From Rhabdobacter roseus (lineage in GTDB: Bacteria > Bacteroidota > Bacteroidia > Cytophagales > Spirosomataceae): 64,000 nucleotides of DNA. Under the pieces are notes generated by a model that ran no database searches, was not told the DNA's origin, and saw only the letters and a program-made list of their open reading frames with translations. Location of the stretch: positions 62,001 to 126,000 of the forward strand of contig NZ_JACHGF010000011.1 in the NCBI RefSeq assembly GCF_014202275.1. The letters are read 5' to 3'. Shown here piece after piece: positions 8,361-16,244 of the stretch. The translations under genes and the position numbers were made by a program. The first letter of the stretch is position 1; each line of letters opens with the position of its first letter.

Positions 8361-9857
8361 ATGTTTAGTTCAGATGATTTACTTCAAATAAAAGAGCGAG
8401 GTAGTGATACTTCGCTGATAGAGGAACAAATACAGTACTTCGTAGACGGCTTCCCGTTTCTTCCTCTTTCCAAAGCCGCAACCCTGGGTGACGGCATCAT
8501 TTACCTTAGCGATGAGCAGGTGGCAGAGTTGGCCGCCGAATTTGAGAAAAACACCGCGGAGGGAGAACTGGCCCTGCTGAAATTTGTGCCGGCCTCGGGC
8601 GCCGCAACCCGGATGTTTAAGTCGCTATTTTCGTTCCTGGAAGAAGGAAAGACCGATTCATCCGTCGAGGCTTTTTTTACCCGCCTGTCGGAATTCGCTT
8701 TCTACGAAGATTTGCAGGACGCACTGGCTTCTGACGGCCACGACATTCGTACAGCCGATCGCCAATTGCTCGTGGACTATTTTCTGACCGACAAGGGGCT
8801 GGGCTACGGTAATCTGCCTAAAGGGCTACTGGAGTTTCACCGCTACGACGAAAGACCCCGCACTCCGCTGGAAGAGCATTTGGTAGAAGGTGCGCTCTAT
8901 GCCAACGCGGGCGGGCGCGTACAACTGCACTTTACCGTATCGCCCGAGCACCGCGATAAATTTGAGAAGCTGGTCGTGGAGGTACTTCCCACCTACGAGA
9001 GCCGCTTTGGTGTAAAGTACTTCGTTTCGTTTTCGGAACAACAAGCTTCCACCGACACCATCGCCGTCAACCTGGACAATACTCCCTTCCGTGAAAAAGA
9101 CGGACGGGTACTTTTCCGTCCGGCGGGGCATGGCGCGCTGCTGGAAAACCTAAACGCCCTCGAAGCGGACATCGTCTTCATCAAGAACATCGACAACGTA
9201 GTACCTGACCGCCTTAAGGAGCCGACCGTAGCATATAAGAAAGCGTTAGCAGGGGTACTTCTCCGCTACCAGAAGCGCATTTTTGGGTATCTGGAAAAAC
9301 TGGATAACTCTCAGGACGCCGGGCTGATTCAGGAGCTGGATGATTTTTTGCGTCAGGAACTGTGCATTGCTCCTCCTGCGGCCTTTAGCAGCTGGGCCGA
9401 CCAGGAAAAGGTAGCTTATTTCCGTCAAAAGCTAGACCGCCCCTTGCGCGTGTGTGGCATGGTGAAAAACGAGGGGGAACCCGGCGGCGGGCCCTTTTGG
9501 GCAACCAATGCCGACGGATCGGCCTCCCTACAGATTGTGGAATCGGCCCAGGTAGCGATGGACGATCCCGCCCAGCGGACAACCTTCCAGGAAGCAACGC
9601 ACTTCAACCCGGTAGACCTGATCTGTGCTTTAAAAAATCGCCAAGGTACCTACTACGACCTGCGTCGCTACCGCGACCCCAAGACGGGCTTCGTGTCGAC
9701 AAAATCCAAAGACGGAAAAGACCTCAAAGCCCAGGAGCTCCCCGGCCTCTGGAACGGCTCCATGGCCGACTGGAATACCCTCTTCGTAGAAGTACCCCTG
9801 ATTACCTTCAATCCCGTGAAGACCGTCAACGACCTACTTCGCGAGCAGCATCAGTAG
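8361..9857 (+). CDS. DUF4301 family protein
   Basis: A 498-residue cytoplasmic protein matching what I know of the DUF4301 family, which is nearly confined to Bacteroidota. Visible conserved parts are LLKFVPASGAATRMFKSLF (about 74-92), GYGNLPKGLLEFHRY, FTVSPEHRDKFE and, near the C-terminus, PGGGPFW with ATHFNPVDLICALKNRQG. The Gly-rich PASGAATRM segment recalls nucleotide-sugar transferase folds, but the biochemical activity is not known to me. It lies 88 nt after the helicase, on the same strand, and is followed by a good hairpin terminator. Confidence 0.85.
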   Translation: MFSSDDLLQIKERGSDTSLIEEQIQYFVDGFPFLPLSKAATLGDGIIYLSDEQVAELAAEFEKNTAEGELALLKFVPASGAATRMFKSLFSFLEEGKTDSSVEAFFTRLSEFAFYEDLQDALASDGHDIRTADRQLLVDYFLTDKGLGYGNLPKGLLEFHRYDERPRTPLEEHLVEGALYANAGGRVQLHFTVSPEHRDKFEKLVVEVLPTYESRFGVKYFVSFSEQQASTDTIAVNLDNTPFREKDGRVLFRPAGHGALLENLNALEADIVFIKNIDNVVPDRLKEPTVAYKKALAGVLLRYQKRIFGYLEKLDNSQDAGLIQELDDFLRQELCIAPPAAFSSWADQEKVAYFRQKLDRPLRVCGMVKNEGEPGGGPFWATNADGSASLQIVESAQVAMDDPAQRTTFQEATHFNPVDLICALKNRQGTYYDLRRYRDPKTGFVSTKSKDGKDLKAQELPGLWNGSMADWNTLFVEVPLITFNPVKTVNDLLREQHQ

Positions 9858-9890
9858 CAGCATCAACTACTTATAAGGATACGATTACCC

Positions 9891-9929
9891 GCGGAAGGAC
9901 TTGGACGACAAGCCTTCCGCTTTCTTTTT
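9891..9929 (+). terminator. intrinsic terminator after the DUF4301 gene
   Basis: GCGGAAGG (9891-9898) pairs with CCTTCCGC (9913-9920), extended by CTT/AAG across a one-base bulge, and a T-rich run TTTCTTTTT follows. Confidence 0.8.
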
Positions 9930-9945
9930 CGCGCTACTTTAGTCT

Positions 9946-9953
9946 TATCTTTG
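9946..9953 (+). promoter_or_regulatory. -7 element of the histidine kinase gene
   Basis: TATCTTTG fits TAnnTTTG. It rules against the upstream TTG at 9951 as a start codon, because transcription would begin near 9960. Confidence 0.5.
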
Positions 9954-9977
9954 CACCCAGAGAACCCATCCTTCCCT

Positions 9978-11012
9978 ATGTCGCTCAGTCCTCGCTTTCT
10001 TGCTTTTTTGCTCGCGTTTCTTATTTCGGCCATCACGACCTCCTTCCTGGCATTCGTCAATGATGTTACGTCGAGCATGCTGTTTGTGGTGGGTGTTTCC
10101 AGCTTTGTGGTGTCCTTCTTTCTGGTACTTTATACCATCGAGATCATTGTGTACCGCGAGGTAAACAAGATGTACCGCAGTATCCATAAGCTGAAACTCA
10201 AAGATTTTAGTATTTCACGAAAATCTTTGATCCGGGAGAATAATCCGCTGAAACGGCTCAACGACGAAATCTTCGTGTATGTAGCCAAGAAGCAAAAAGA
10301 AATCGAGGAACTCCGAAAGCTCGAGCAGTTTCGGCGCGAGTTTCTGGCGGATGTATCGCACGAGCTCAAAACCCCCATCTTTGCTGCGCAGGGTTTTATC
10401 CATACCTTGCTCGACGGAGCCATCGACGACGAAAATGTCAGGGACCGCTTCCTTAAAAAAGCCGCCAAGAGTTTGGACGGATTGGACGCGCTGGTTAAAG
10501 ACCTGGTGACCCTGTCGCAAATGGAAACGGGAGCCATCAAGATGAACATAGAGGTGGTTGACCTACGGCTCGTGACGGATGATGTACTGGAGCGGCTGGA
10601 AAAAATTGCGCAGGATCGAAAGGTGACGCTGAAGGTAAAGCCCGACAAACTACCCGAAGTGCGCGTGAGGGCAGATCCGCAGCGCATTGAGCAGGTGATG
10701 GTCAACCTCATCGAAAATGCCATCAAATATAACCACGAAGGAGGTAAGGTGATCATCCACTTCGACGAAGAAAAGAAGCACTTTGGAGTATCCGTCCGCG
10801 ACAACGGGCCCGGCATACCGCCCGAACACCTCACCCGGATCTTTGAACGCTTTTACCGGGTAGACAAAAGTAGATCCAAGGAGCGCGGCGGAACGGGCCT
10901 CGGGCTGGCCATTGTGAAACATATCCTGAATGGGCACGGTTCTAAGATTGCCGTCATGAGTAAGCTCGATAAAGGCACGACGTTCACCTTCAAACTCGAA
11001 AAAGCCGAATGA
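9978..11012 (+). CDS. sensor histidine kinase (PhoR-like)
   Basis: A 344-residue membrane kinase starting at ATG 9978. Two transmembrane helices lie at about 7-28 and 34-56 with almost no periplasmic loop, so it probably senses a membrane or cytoplasmic signal or a partner protein. A coiled-coil linker leads to the HisKA domain with DVSHELKTP (phosphoaccepting H128). The HATPase part has the N box (MVNLIENAIKYN), G1 (DNGPGIP), and G2 (GGTGLGLAIVKHILNGHG). No response regulator gene is adjacent, so its partner is elsewhere. It overlaps the next gene by 4 nt (ATGA), which implies translational coupling with the SGNH hydrolase. Confidence 0.92.
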   Translation: MSLSPRFLAFLLAFLISAITTSFLAFVNDVTSSMLFVVGVSSFVVSFFLVLYTIEIIVYREVNKMYRSIHKLKLKDFSISRKSLIRENNPLKRLNDEIFVYVAKKQKEIEELRKLEQFRREFLADVSHELKTPIFAAQGFIHTLLDGAIDDENVRDRFLKKAAKSLDGLDALVKDLVTLSQMETGAIKMNIEVVDLRLVTDDVLERLEKIAQDRKVTLKVKPDKLPEVRVRADPQRIEQVMVNLIENAIKYNHEGGKVIIHFDEEKKHFGVSVRDNGPGIPPEHLTRIFERFYRVDKSRSKERGGTGLGLAIVKHILNGHGSKIAVMSKLDKGTTFTFKLEKAE

Positions 11013-11716
11013 ATGGATTCCTCTCAGTAGCCGGACTTGCGCTGAGCCTGCTGGCCTGCCTCTCCGATCCTATATCCTCTACCGTTCCCGCTTCGCCCGA
11101 TATCGTTCCGGTCCCGGCGTACCGCTTCCTTTCCTTGGGCGACTCGTATACCATTGGTGAGAGCGTACCGGTTTCCGAGCGCTGGTCTGTGCAGCTGGCC
11201 GCGATGCTGCGGGAAGAAGGCGTTCCGCTACAGGTACCTACCATCCTGGCCCAGACTGGCTGGACCACGGCCGAGCTGCAATTTGCTATTCAGCAAGCCA
11301 AGGACACATCTACCTATGACCTGGTGTCTTTGCTGATTGGTGTCAACAATCAATACCGGGGCCAAAGCCTAGGGCGCTACCGGACGGAATTTAAAGAATT
11401 GCTTGACCTTAGTACCCACTTTGCTCGCGGACGGCCGGAGCGGGTTTTCGTACTTTCCATTCCCGATTGGGGCGTTACGCCCGCGGGCCTATCGCGACGC
11501 CAAAAGACGGCCACTGAGATTGATGCTTTCAACACCGTAGCCAAAGAAGAATGTGCCAAGGCGGGTATTCTATTTATAGACATTACCCCTCTATCCCGAA
11601 CGGCCCTGAATAACCCTAGCCTGATTGCTTCGGACAATCTTCACTTTTCTGGAAAAATGTATAAATTATGGGCGGAAGAAGCTTTTCTGACTGTGAAGCG
11701 AATGGTTACCAAGTAG
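11009..11716 (+). CDS. SGNH/GDSL-family hydrolase lipoprotein
   Basis: A 235-residue lipoprotein with a signal peptide and lipobox (SLLAC, C17). The SGNH blocks are visible: RFLSLGDSYTIGE (nucleophile S46), LIGVNNQYRG (Gly/Asn block) and DNLHFSGKMYKLW (the Asp-x-x-His pair). Members act as esterases or lipases on varied acyl or acetyl esters; the substrate here is unknown. The start codon overlaps the stop of the sensor kinase, so the two are coupled. This hydrolase may act at the cell surface or periplasm on the process the kinase monitors; that link is inference. Confidence 0.88.
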   Translation: MNGFLSVAGLALSLLACLSDPISSTVPASPDIVPVPAYRFLSLGDSYTIGESVPVSERWSVQLAAMLREEGVPLQVPTILAQTGWTTAELQFAIQQAKDTSTYDLVSLLIGVNNQYRGQSLGRYRTEFKELLDLSTHFARGRPERVFVLSIPDWGVTPAGLSRRQKTATEIDAFNTVAKEECAKAGILFIDITPLSRTALNNPSLIASDNLHFSGKMYKLWAEEAFLTVKRMVTK

Positions 11717-11756
11717 TCCTTCCAGATTCTGTAAGCTGTATTTATCCAACATTTTT

Positions 11757-11764
11757 TACCTTTG
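11757..11764 (+). promoter_or_regulatory. -7 element before the Dabb gene
   Basis: TACCTTTG fits TAnnTTTG, 51 nt before the ATG at 11815. No clear TTG box upstream. Confidence 0.45.
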
Positions 11765-11814
11765 TCAATAGGTACCTTTTACTCTACCTTTATTCCCATT
11801 CAACCTATCTTACC

Positions 11815-12117
11815 ATGTTTGTACACTCCGTTTACTTTTGGCTTAAAGAAAAAGACAACACCGAGGCGCAGCAAGCGCTGTTGGCCGGTTTAAAAACGCT
11901 CGAAAGTATTGAAGCCGTTCACACCGCCTACGTGGGGGTCCCCGCCGAGACGCGTCGGCCGGTGATCGATCATTCTTACGACTTTTCACTGGTATTGGTA
12001 TTTACGGACCAAGCGGCTCACGATATTTATCAGGAGCATCCAGTTCACTTAAAGTTTGTGGAAAACTGCGCACACCTTTGGGACCGAGTTCAGATTTATG
12101 ATGCGGTTCTGGCTTAA
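11815..12117 (+). CDS. Dabb (stress-responsive A/B barrel) family protein
   Basis: A 100-residue cytoplasmic protein; an in-frame extension upstream exists but the ATG at 11815, after a TAnnTTTG element, gives the family's usual length. The N-terminal MFVHSVYFWLKE and the later DFSLVLVFTDQAAHDIYQEHPVHLKFVE motif are diagnostic of the Dabb ferredoxin-like fold, which forms dimers. Dabb proteins have varied, often unknown, roles. It is the last plus-strand gene before a convergent minus-strand pair, separated from it by a long perfect hairpin. Confidence 0.87.
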   Translation: MFVHSVYFWLKEKDNTEAQQALLAGLKTLESIEAVHTAYVGVPAETRRPVIDHSYDFSLVLVFTDQAAHDIYQEHPVHLKFVENCAHLWDRVQIYDAVLA

Positions 12118-12143
12118 AAGTTCAAGCACGGGAGCTTGATTTC

Positions 12144-12198
12144 CACCAGAAAGGGTAGTTATCCACATCGACTGTGTGGATAACTACCCTTTCTGGTG
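12144..12198. terminator. 24-bp perfect inverted repeat between convergent genes, containing two DnaA-box 9-mers
   Basis: Arms 12144-12167 and 12175-12198 are perfectly complementary around a 7-nt loop. The position between the Dabb gene and the convergent oxidoreductase gene argues for a bidirectional terminator, although the flanking T-runs are weak. Each arm contains TTATCCACA (12159-12167 and, inverted, 12175-12183), the consensus DnaA box. Confidence 0.75.
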
Positions 12199-12233
12199 TA
12201 TAACTTCTTCAGTAACAACCTTTGGGCATCTAT

Positions 12234-13250
12234 TTAGGACTCAATGGTCAATACGATTTTGCCAAATTGCTCCCCAGCATCCATGCGCCGAAGCGCGTGC
12301 TCGGCTTCCTGGAGCGGATAGAGCTCATCAACTACTGGCATAAGTTCTTGATCTTCTACAAAACGAAGCATCGCTTCAAACTCGGCTTCGGTCCCCATGG
12401 TAGTACCTAGTATAGTAAGCTGTTTGAAGAACGCTTTCGCCGGTACTACGTCCGTAATGTTCCCGGCAGTGCCTCCATAAAAACAGATGCGCCCACCCGG
12501 AGCGGCCAGGTCGAGAAGACGCGCGAAGCCTGCACCGCCCGCACCATCAATGATGACGTCAAAGTACCCCCGCTTGGGTGCTCGGACCTTCATGAGCAGG
12601 TCGCGGTACCAGGTAGGTACTTTGTAATTGACGCCCCCCCGAGCACCAAGTGCAACTGCTTTACGGATCTTTTCGTCGGAGCCGGACGTAACCCACACTT
12701 CTGCTCCCGCCGCCAGCGCAAATTGTACCGCAAACAGCGCTACCCCTCCGCCTGCACCCGTCACCAGGACCCGTTCACCTTCCCGAAAAGACGCCCGCGT
12801 CATGAGGGCCCGCCAGGCGGTAAGGCCCGCCAGCGGAAGTGTGGCGGTTTGCTCGAATGAAAGATGGCTAGGCTTCATGGCCAGGTACCGGGCTTCCACT
12901 TTTACGTATTCTGCAAAGGTACCTTGGTCGGGTAAGCCCAGGATTTTGTAATCATCCCCATAGTAGCCAGGGTGGTCGCCCCAGTGGTGGGATGGGTTGA
13001 TCACTACTTTTTTTCCCAACCAGTAGTCGGCTACACCTTCTCCTACCTGTGCCACTACCCCGGCTCCGTCGGAGCCTAATACAAGGGGTGTTTTGATGTT
13101 AGGGTAAAGGCCTTTTTGAATCCATACGTCACGGTGGTTGAGAGCTGCTGCTTTTAGTTCTACAAGTACCTCGCCTGGCCCGCAGGTAGGCGTAGGTACT
13201 TCAGTATAGCGTAAAGGCTGATGAAGTTGTTCGAGTAGGGCCGCTTTCAT
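12234..13250 (-). CDS. zinc-type MDR alcohol dehydrogenase / quinone-oxidoreductase family protein
   Basis: NAD(P)-dependent medium-chain oxidoreductase of 338 residues. I start it at the ATG 13250 (MKAALLEQLHQPLRYTEVP), the usual family N-terminus, rather than the upstream in-frame start. The GroES-like half contains LNHRDVWIQKGLYPNIKTPLVLGSDGAG; the Rossmann half has VLVTGAGGGVALFAVQFALAAGAEV and later FYGGTAGNITDV. The structural-zinc cysteines are absent. Substrate unknown; related proteins reduce enones or oxidise alcohols. It lies 49 nt downstream of murQ on the same strand and is probably co-transcribed, without an obvious metabolic reason. Confidence 0.88.
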   Translation of the reverse strand: MKAALLEQLHQPLRYTEVPTPTCGPGEVLVELKAAALNHRDVWIQKGLYPNIKTPLVLGSDGAGVVAQVGEGVADYWLGKKVVINPSHHWGDHPGYYGDDYKILGLPDQGTFAEYVKVEARYLAMKPSHLSFEQTATLPLAGLTAWRALMTRASFREGERVLVTGAGGGVALFAVQFALAAGAEVWVTSGSDEKIRKAVALGARGGVNYKVPTWYRDLLMKVRAPKRGYFDVIIDGAGGAGFARLLDLAAPGGRICFYGGTAGNITDVVPAKAFFKQLTILGTTMGTEAEFEAMLRFVEDQELMPVVDELYPLQEAEHALRRMDAGEQFGKIVLTIES

Positions 13251-13299
13251 ACAAGTTGGTTGTTTAAAAAAGTACAAGTAGGTAATGAGAGTTGCGTTT

Positions 13300-14100
13300 T
13301 TAGGTACGTCCTGCTTCAATAGCCCCCCGCACGCTGCCGTGCGCATCCAGCAGCGCTTCTGCTTCCTCGCGCGTGGTACTTAGCTCGTCCATCACCATCC
13401 CAATCGCGCGCTCCACCAGCTTATGGTTGGTCATCTGCATATCCACCATCTTATTTCCTTTCACTCGCCCCAATTGGATCATCACGGACGTAGAGAGCAT
13501 ATTTAGTACGAGCTTCTGGGCCGTACCTGCTTTCATGCGGGTGCTGCCCGTCACAAACTCGGGCCCCACGACTACCTCTACGGGATACGCGGCGGCCTCG
13601 GCTACGGCCGAGTTTTCGTTACACACAATGCAACCGGTAAGTACCCCTTGTTTGCGTGCTTCGACCAGCCCGCCGATAACATAAGGTGTGCGTCCCGAAG
13701 CTGCTATTCCTACTAACGTGTCCAGTTCCGTAATGTGATATTTCTGTAGGTCCTTCCAGGCTTGCTCGGCATCATCTTCCGCAAATTCAACGGCTCGGCG
13801 AATGGCTTGGTCGCCTCCCGCTATAATACCAATCACCAGGTCGTGGGGCACTCCGTAGGTAGGCGGGCACTCTGATGCATCTACTACGCCCAATCGGCCA
13901 CTTGTGCCGGCACCGATGTAAAACAAACGTCCGCCTTGACGCATACGCTTCACGATTTGTTCTACTAAAGCCTCTAATTGAGGAATAGCCCGTTCTACTG
14001 CCTGAGGCACCGTTTTGTCTTCCTGGTTAATACAGGTTAGTAGCTCTTTAACCGTCATCCTTTCCAGATGATCGTAATGAGAAGTCGTTTCAGTAGTCAT
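13300..14100 (-). CDS. murQ: N-acetylmuramic acid 6-phosphate etherase
   Basis: Cleaves the lactyl ether of MurNAc-6-phosphate to GlcNAc-6-phosphate and lactate during cell-wall recycling. The 266-residue protein has the SIS-fold phosphosugar site RLFYIGAGTSGRLGVVDASECPPTYG with the catalytic glutamate in ASECPPT, then GIIAGGDQAIRRAVEFAEDD, ASGRTPYVIGG, and VVGPEFVTGSTRMKAGTAQKLVLNML. It ends soon after the SIS domain, shorter than the roughly 300-residue enterobacterial form, which is common in this phylum. The following MDR gene shares its strand. No kinase (anmK) or transporter partner is visible here. Confidence 0.94.
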   Translation of the reverse strand: MTTETTSHYDHLERMTVKELLTCINQEDKTVPQAVERAIPQLEALVEQIVKRMRQGGRLFYIGAGTSGRLGVVDASECPPTYGVPHDLVIGIIAGGDQAIRRAVEFAEDDAEQAWKDLQKYHITELDTLVGIAASGRTPYVIGGLVEARKQGVLTGCIVCNENSAVAEAAAYPVEVVVGPEFVTGSTRMKAGTAQKLVLNMLSTSVMIQLGRVKGNKMVDMQMTNHKLVERAIGMVMDELSTTREEAEALLDAHGSVRGAIEAGRT

Positions 14101-14224
14101 CTTGAGAGGTACTTATAAATAGTACTTGTTGAAGATCAAAAATAATTATTTTTAAATTCAATAGGCATTTCTGAGCACAATACTGACATAAAACTAAGAA
14201 TTATACAAAAAAGGAGGTAGATAA

Positions 14225-14256
14225 TTTGGAAAATAAAAAGATACCGCTCTTCTTTG
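14225..14256 (+). promoter_or_regulatory. candidate ilv operon promoter
   Basis: TTTG (14225-14228), a 20-nt spacer, then CTTCTTTG (14249-14256), which matches TAnnTTTG except for the TA. The distance to the leader-peptide ATG (55 nt) resembles that at the leuA promoter (45 nt). Moderate support only. Confidence 0.4.
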
Positions 14257-14310
14257 TAATGCAAATTCAATATTTAGCGAAATTTCACTGTCAGAAAAAT
14301 TTCTTTAATT

Positions 14311-14358
14311 ATGCCAGGCTTGGTACTACTCGTTATTCTACTCGTTGTCCTCTGCTAA
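14311..14358 (+). CDS. ilv leader peptide
   Basis: A 15-codon open frame, MPGLVLLVILLVVLC then TAA. Eleven of the 15 residues are branched-chain: six Leu (TTG, CTA, CTC, CTA, CTC, CTC), four Val and one Ile, which are the products of the operon that follows. It ends one base before the antiterminator arm at 14362. The composition, position and downstream alternative hairpins are those of a classical attenuation leader: scarcity of charged Leu, Val or Ile tRNA would stall the ribosome in the run and leave the antiterminator arm free. Below the length limit of ordinary gene finding. Confidence 0.88.
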   Translation: MPGLVLLVILLVVLC

Positions 14359-14361
14359 GAG

Positions 14362-14425
14362 GTGAGTGAAACGCGGTACCTAGCTCGAACGCCTCACTCA
14401 CATACTCCTTGAGTGAGGCGTTTTT
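14362..14425 (+). promoter_or_regulatory. ilv transcription attenuator (antiterminator/terminator switch)
   Basis: GTGAGTGA (14362-14369), just after the leader stop codon, can pair with TCACTCAC (14394-14401) as an antiterminator. The same middle segment is also the left arm of a strong terminator: 14388-14400 pairs with 14410-14422 (13 bp, loop 9 nt), followed by TTTTT (14421-14425). The two structures are mutually exclusive. A ribosome finishing the leader peptide would cover the first arm and let the terminator form. ilvD starts about 92 nt further on. Confidence 0.85.
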
Positions 14426-14517
14426 ATAAATAAAGTAATTAAAAGTACCCACTTGAACTTTAGCCAGCCTGAATGATACCAGATTGGCCTTACTGTATAA
14501 CCAGCTGATTAGCCCTT

Positions 14518-16203
14518 ATGTCTCAGGAACTAAACAAATTTTCCCGCACGCTTACCCAAGAAGTGACCAATCCAGCCGCTAAAGCCATGCTGTACGGGAT
14601 TGGTCTTAAGGAAGCCGATATGGCTAAGCCTCAAATTGGTATAGCCAGCACCGGCTACGAAGGTAACCCTTGCAACATGCACTTGAATGGCCTCTCGGTC
14701 TATGTCAAGCAGGGAATTCAAGCCAACGAAATGGTGGGATTAATTTTCAATACCATCGGTGTTTCGGACGGTATGACCAACGGCAACGACGGCATGCGTT
14801 ATTCGCTCCCAAGCCGTGACCTCATTGCCGATTCGATCGAAACCGTAGTGATGGCCCAATGGTACGATGGCGTCATTGCGGTGGTAGGCTGCGACAAAAA
14901 TATGCCCGGGGCCGTAATGGCCATGGCCCGCCTCAATCGCCCGGCCATTATGGTTTACGGCGGAACGATCCGGTCGGGACACTACAAGGGACAAAAACTG
15001 GATATTGTCTCCGCTTTTGAGGCCTTAGGAAAGAAGTTTGCGGGGAACATATCCGATGAAGACTACGAAGGCGTGATCCAGAACGCCATTCCAGGCCAAG
15101 GGGCCTGCGGTGGCATGTACACGGCCAATACCATGGCCGCTTCGATTGAAGCCATGGGGCTGAGCCTTCCTTTTAGCAGCAGCTACCCGGCCACGCACGA
15201 AGGGAAACAGGAGGAATGCAAGAAAATAGGGGTTGCCATGAAAAAGCTCCTGGAGCTCAACCTGACGCCCAAAGAAATCATCACGCGCCAGTCGCTAGAG
15301 AATGCCCTGACGGTGGTCATGGCGCTCGGTGGTTCTACCAACGCCACCCTCCACTACCTGGCCATTGCCCGCTCCGCCGGAATCCCTCTCACCCTGGACG
15401 ACATCCAGGCCATCAGCGACCGTACTCCTTACATCGCCGACCTCAAGCCTAGCGGCAAGTACTACATGGAAGACATACTCGCCATTGGTGGGGTACCGGC
15501 CCTTATGAAGTACCTGCACCAAGAGGGATTGATCCATGGCGAGTGCCTGACCGTAACGGGTAAAACCATTGCTGAAAACCTGGCCGAAGCGCCGGATCTG
15601 GATTTTGAAAACCAAAAAATTATTTTTCCGCTTTCCCAAGCCATCAAGAAGAGCGGGCATATTCAGATACTGTACGGTAACCTGGCCCCAACGGGTGCCG
15701 TGGCCAAAATCACCGGAAAGGAAGGCCTCCGCTTTGAGGGCGACGCCAAAATCTGCGAGCATGAGTCGGAAATCATTGAGGCTCTTTCCAAGGGTGAAAT
15801 CAAGGCCGGAAACGTGGTGGTGATTCGCAACGCCGGACCCAAAGGTGGACCTGGCATGTCCGAGATGCTGAAGCCTACATCAGCCGTCATGGGCGCGGGG
15901 CTGGGCGACAAAATTGCTTTGATTACGGATGGTCGTTTTTCGGGAGGTACCCACGGGTTTGTAGTAGGCCATATTACCCCGGAAGCCTTTGACGGCGGCC
16001 CCATTGCGCTGGTGCAAGAGGGTGATCGCATTACGATTGATGCCAATACGCGCGAGCTGACGCTCCACATTTCGGACGAAGAAATGTTGGCCCGCAAAGC
16101 CGCCTGGGTACAGCCCAAGCCGCTATTTACTACCGGGGTACTTGGCAAGTACATCCGCGACGTTAAATCGGCCAGCGAAGGTTGCGTCACGGATGAAGTG
16201 TAA
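14518..16203 (+). CDS. ilvD: dihydroxy-acid dehydratase
   Basis: Third common step of Val/Ile synthesis: dehydrates 2,3-dihydroxy-isovalerate or -methylvalerate to the 2-oxo acid. 561 residues, normal. The three iron-sulfur ligand cysteines are visible in EGNPCNMH (C52), [10 protein letters not shown] (C125) and [15 protein letters not shown] (C197), the pattern of [2Fe-2S] plant-type enzymes. The C-terminal half shows [19 protein letters not shown]. It is the first structural gene after the attenuator, and ilvB follows after 41 nt. Confidence 0.97.
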   Translation: MSQELNKFSRTLTQEVTNPAAKAMLYGIGLKEADMAKPQIGIASTGYEGNPCNMHLNGLSVYVKQGIQANEMVGLIFNTIGVSDGMTNGNDGMRYSLPSRDLIADSIETVVMAQWYDGVIAVVGCDKNMPGAVMAMARLNRPAIMVYGGTIRSGHYKGQKLDIVSAFEALGKKFAGNISDEDYEGVIQNAIPGQGACGGMYTANTMAASIEAMGLSLPFSSSYPATHEGKQEECKKIGVAMKKLLELNLTPKEIITRQSLENALTVVMALGGSTNATLHYLAIARSAGIPLTLDDIQAISDRTPYIADLKPSGKYYMEDILAIGGVPALMKYLHQEGLIHGECLTVTGKTIAENLAEAPDLDFENQKIIFPLSQAIKKSGHIQILYGNLAPTGAVAKITGKEGLRFEGDAKICEHESEIIEALSKGEIKAGNVVVIRNAGPKGGPGMSEMLKPTSAVMGAGLGDKIALITDGRFSGGTHGFVVGHITPEAFDGGPIALVQEGDRITIDANTRELTLHISDEEMLARKAAWVQPKPLFTTGVLGKYIRDVKSASEGCVTDEV

Positions 16204-16244
16204 AGAAATACGTATCAGCAGCAAACTAAAATAAAGATAACGTC

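Noticed and set aside
9951-9977. Upstream TTG start of the histidine kinase
   Set aside because: It lies inside the TATCTTTG -7 element; the ATG at 9978 is used.
12144-12198. Replication origin
   Set aside because: Only two DnaA boxes, both made by one palindrome; no AT-rich unwinding region, dnaA or gidA neighbours.
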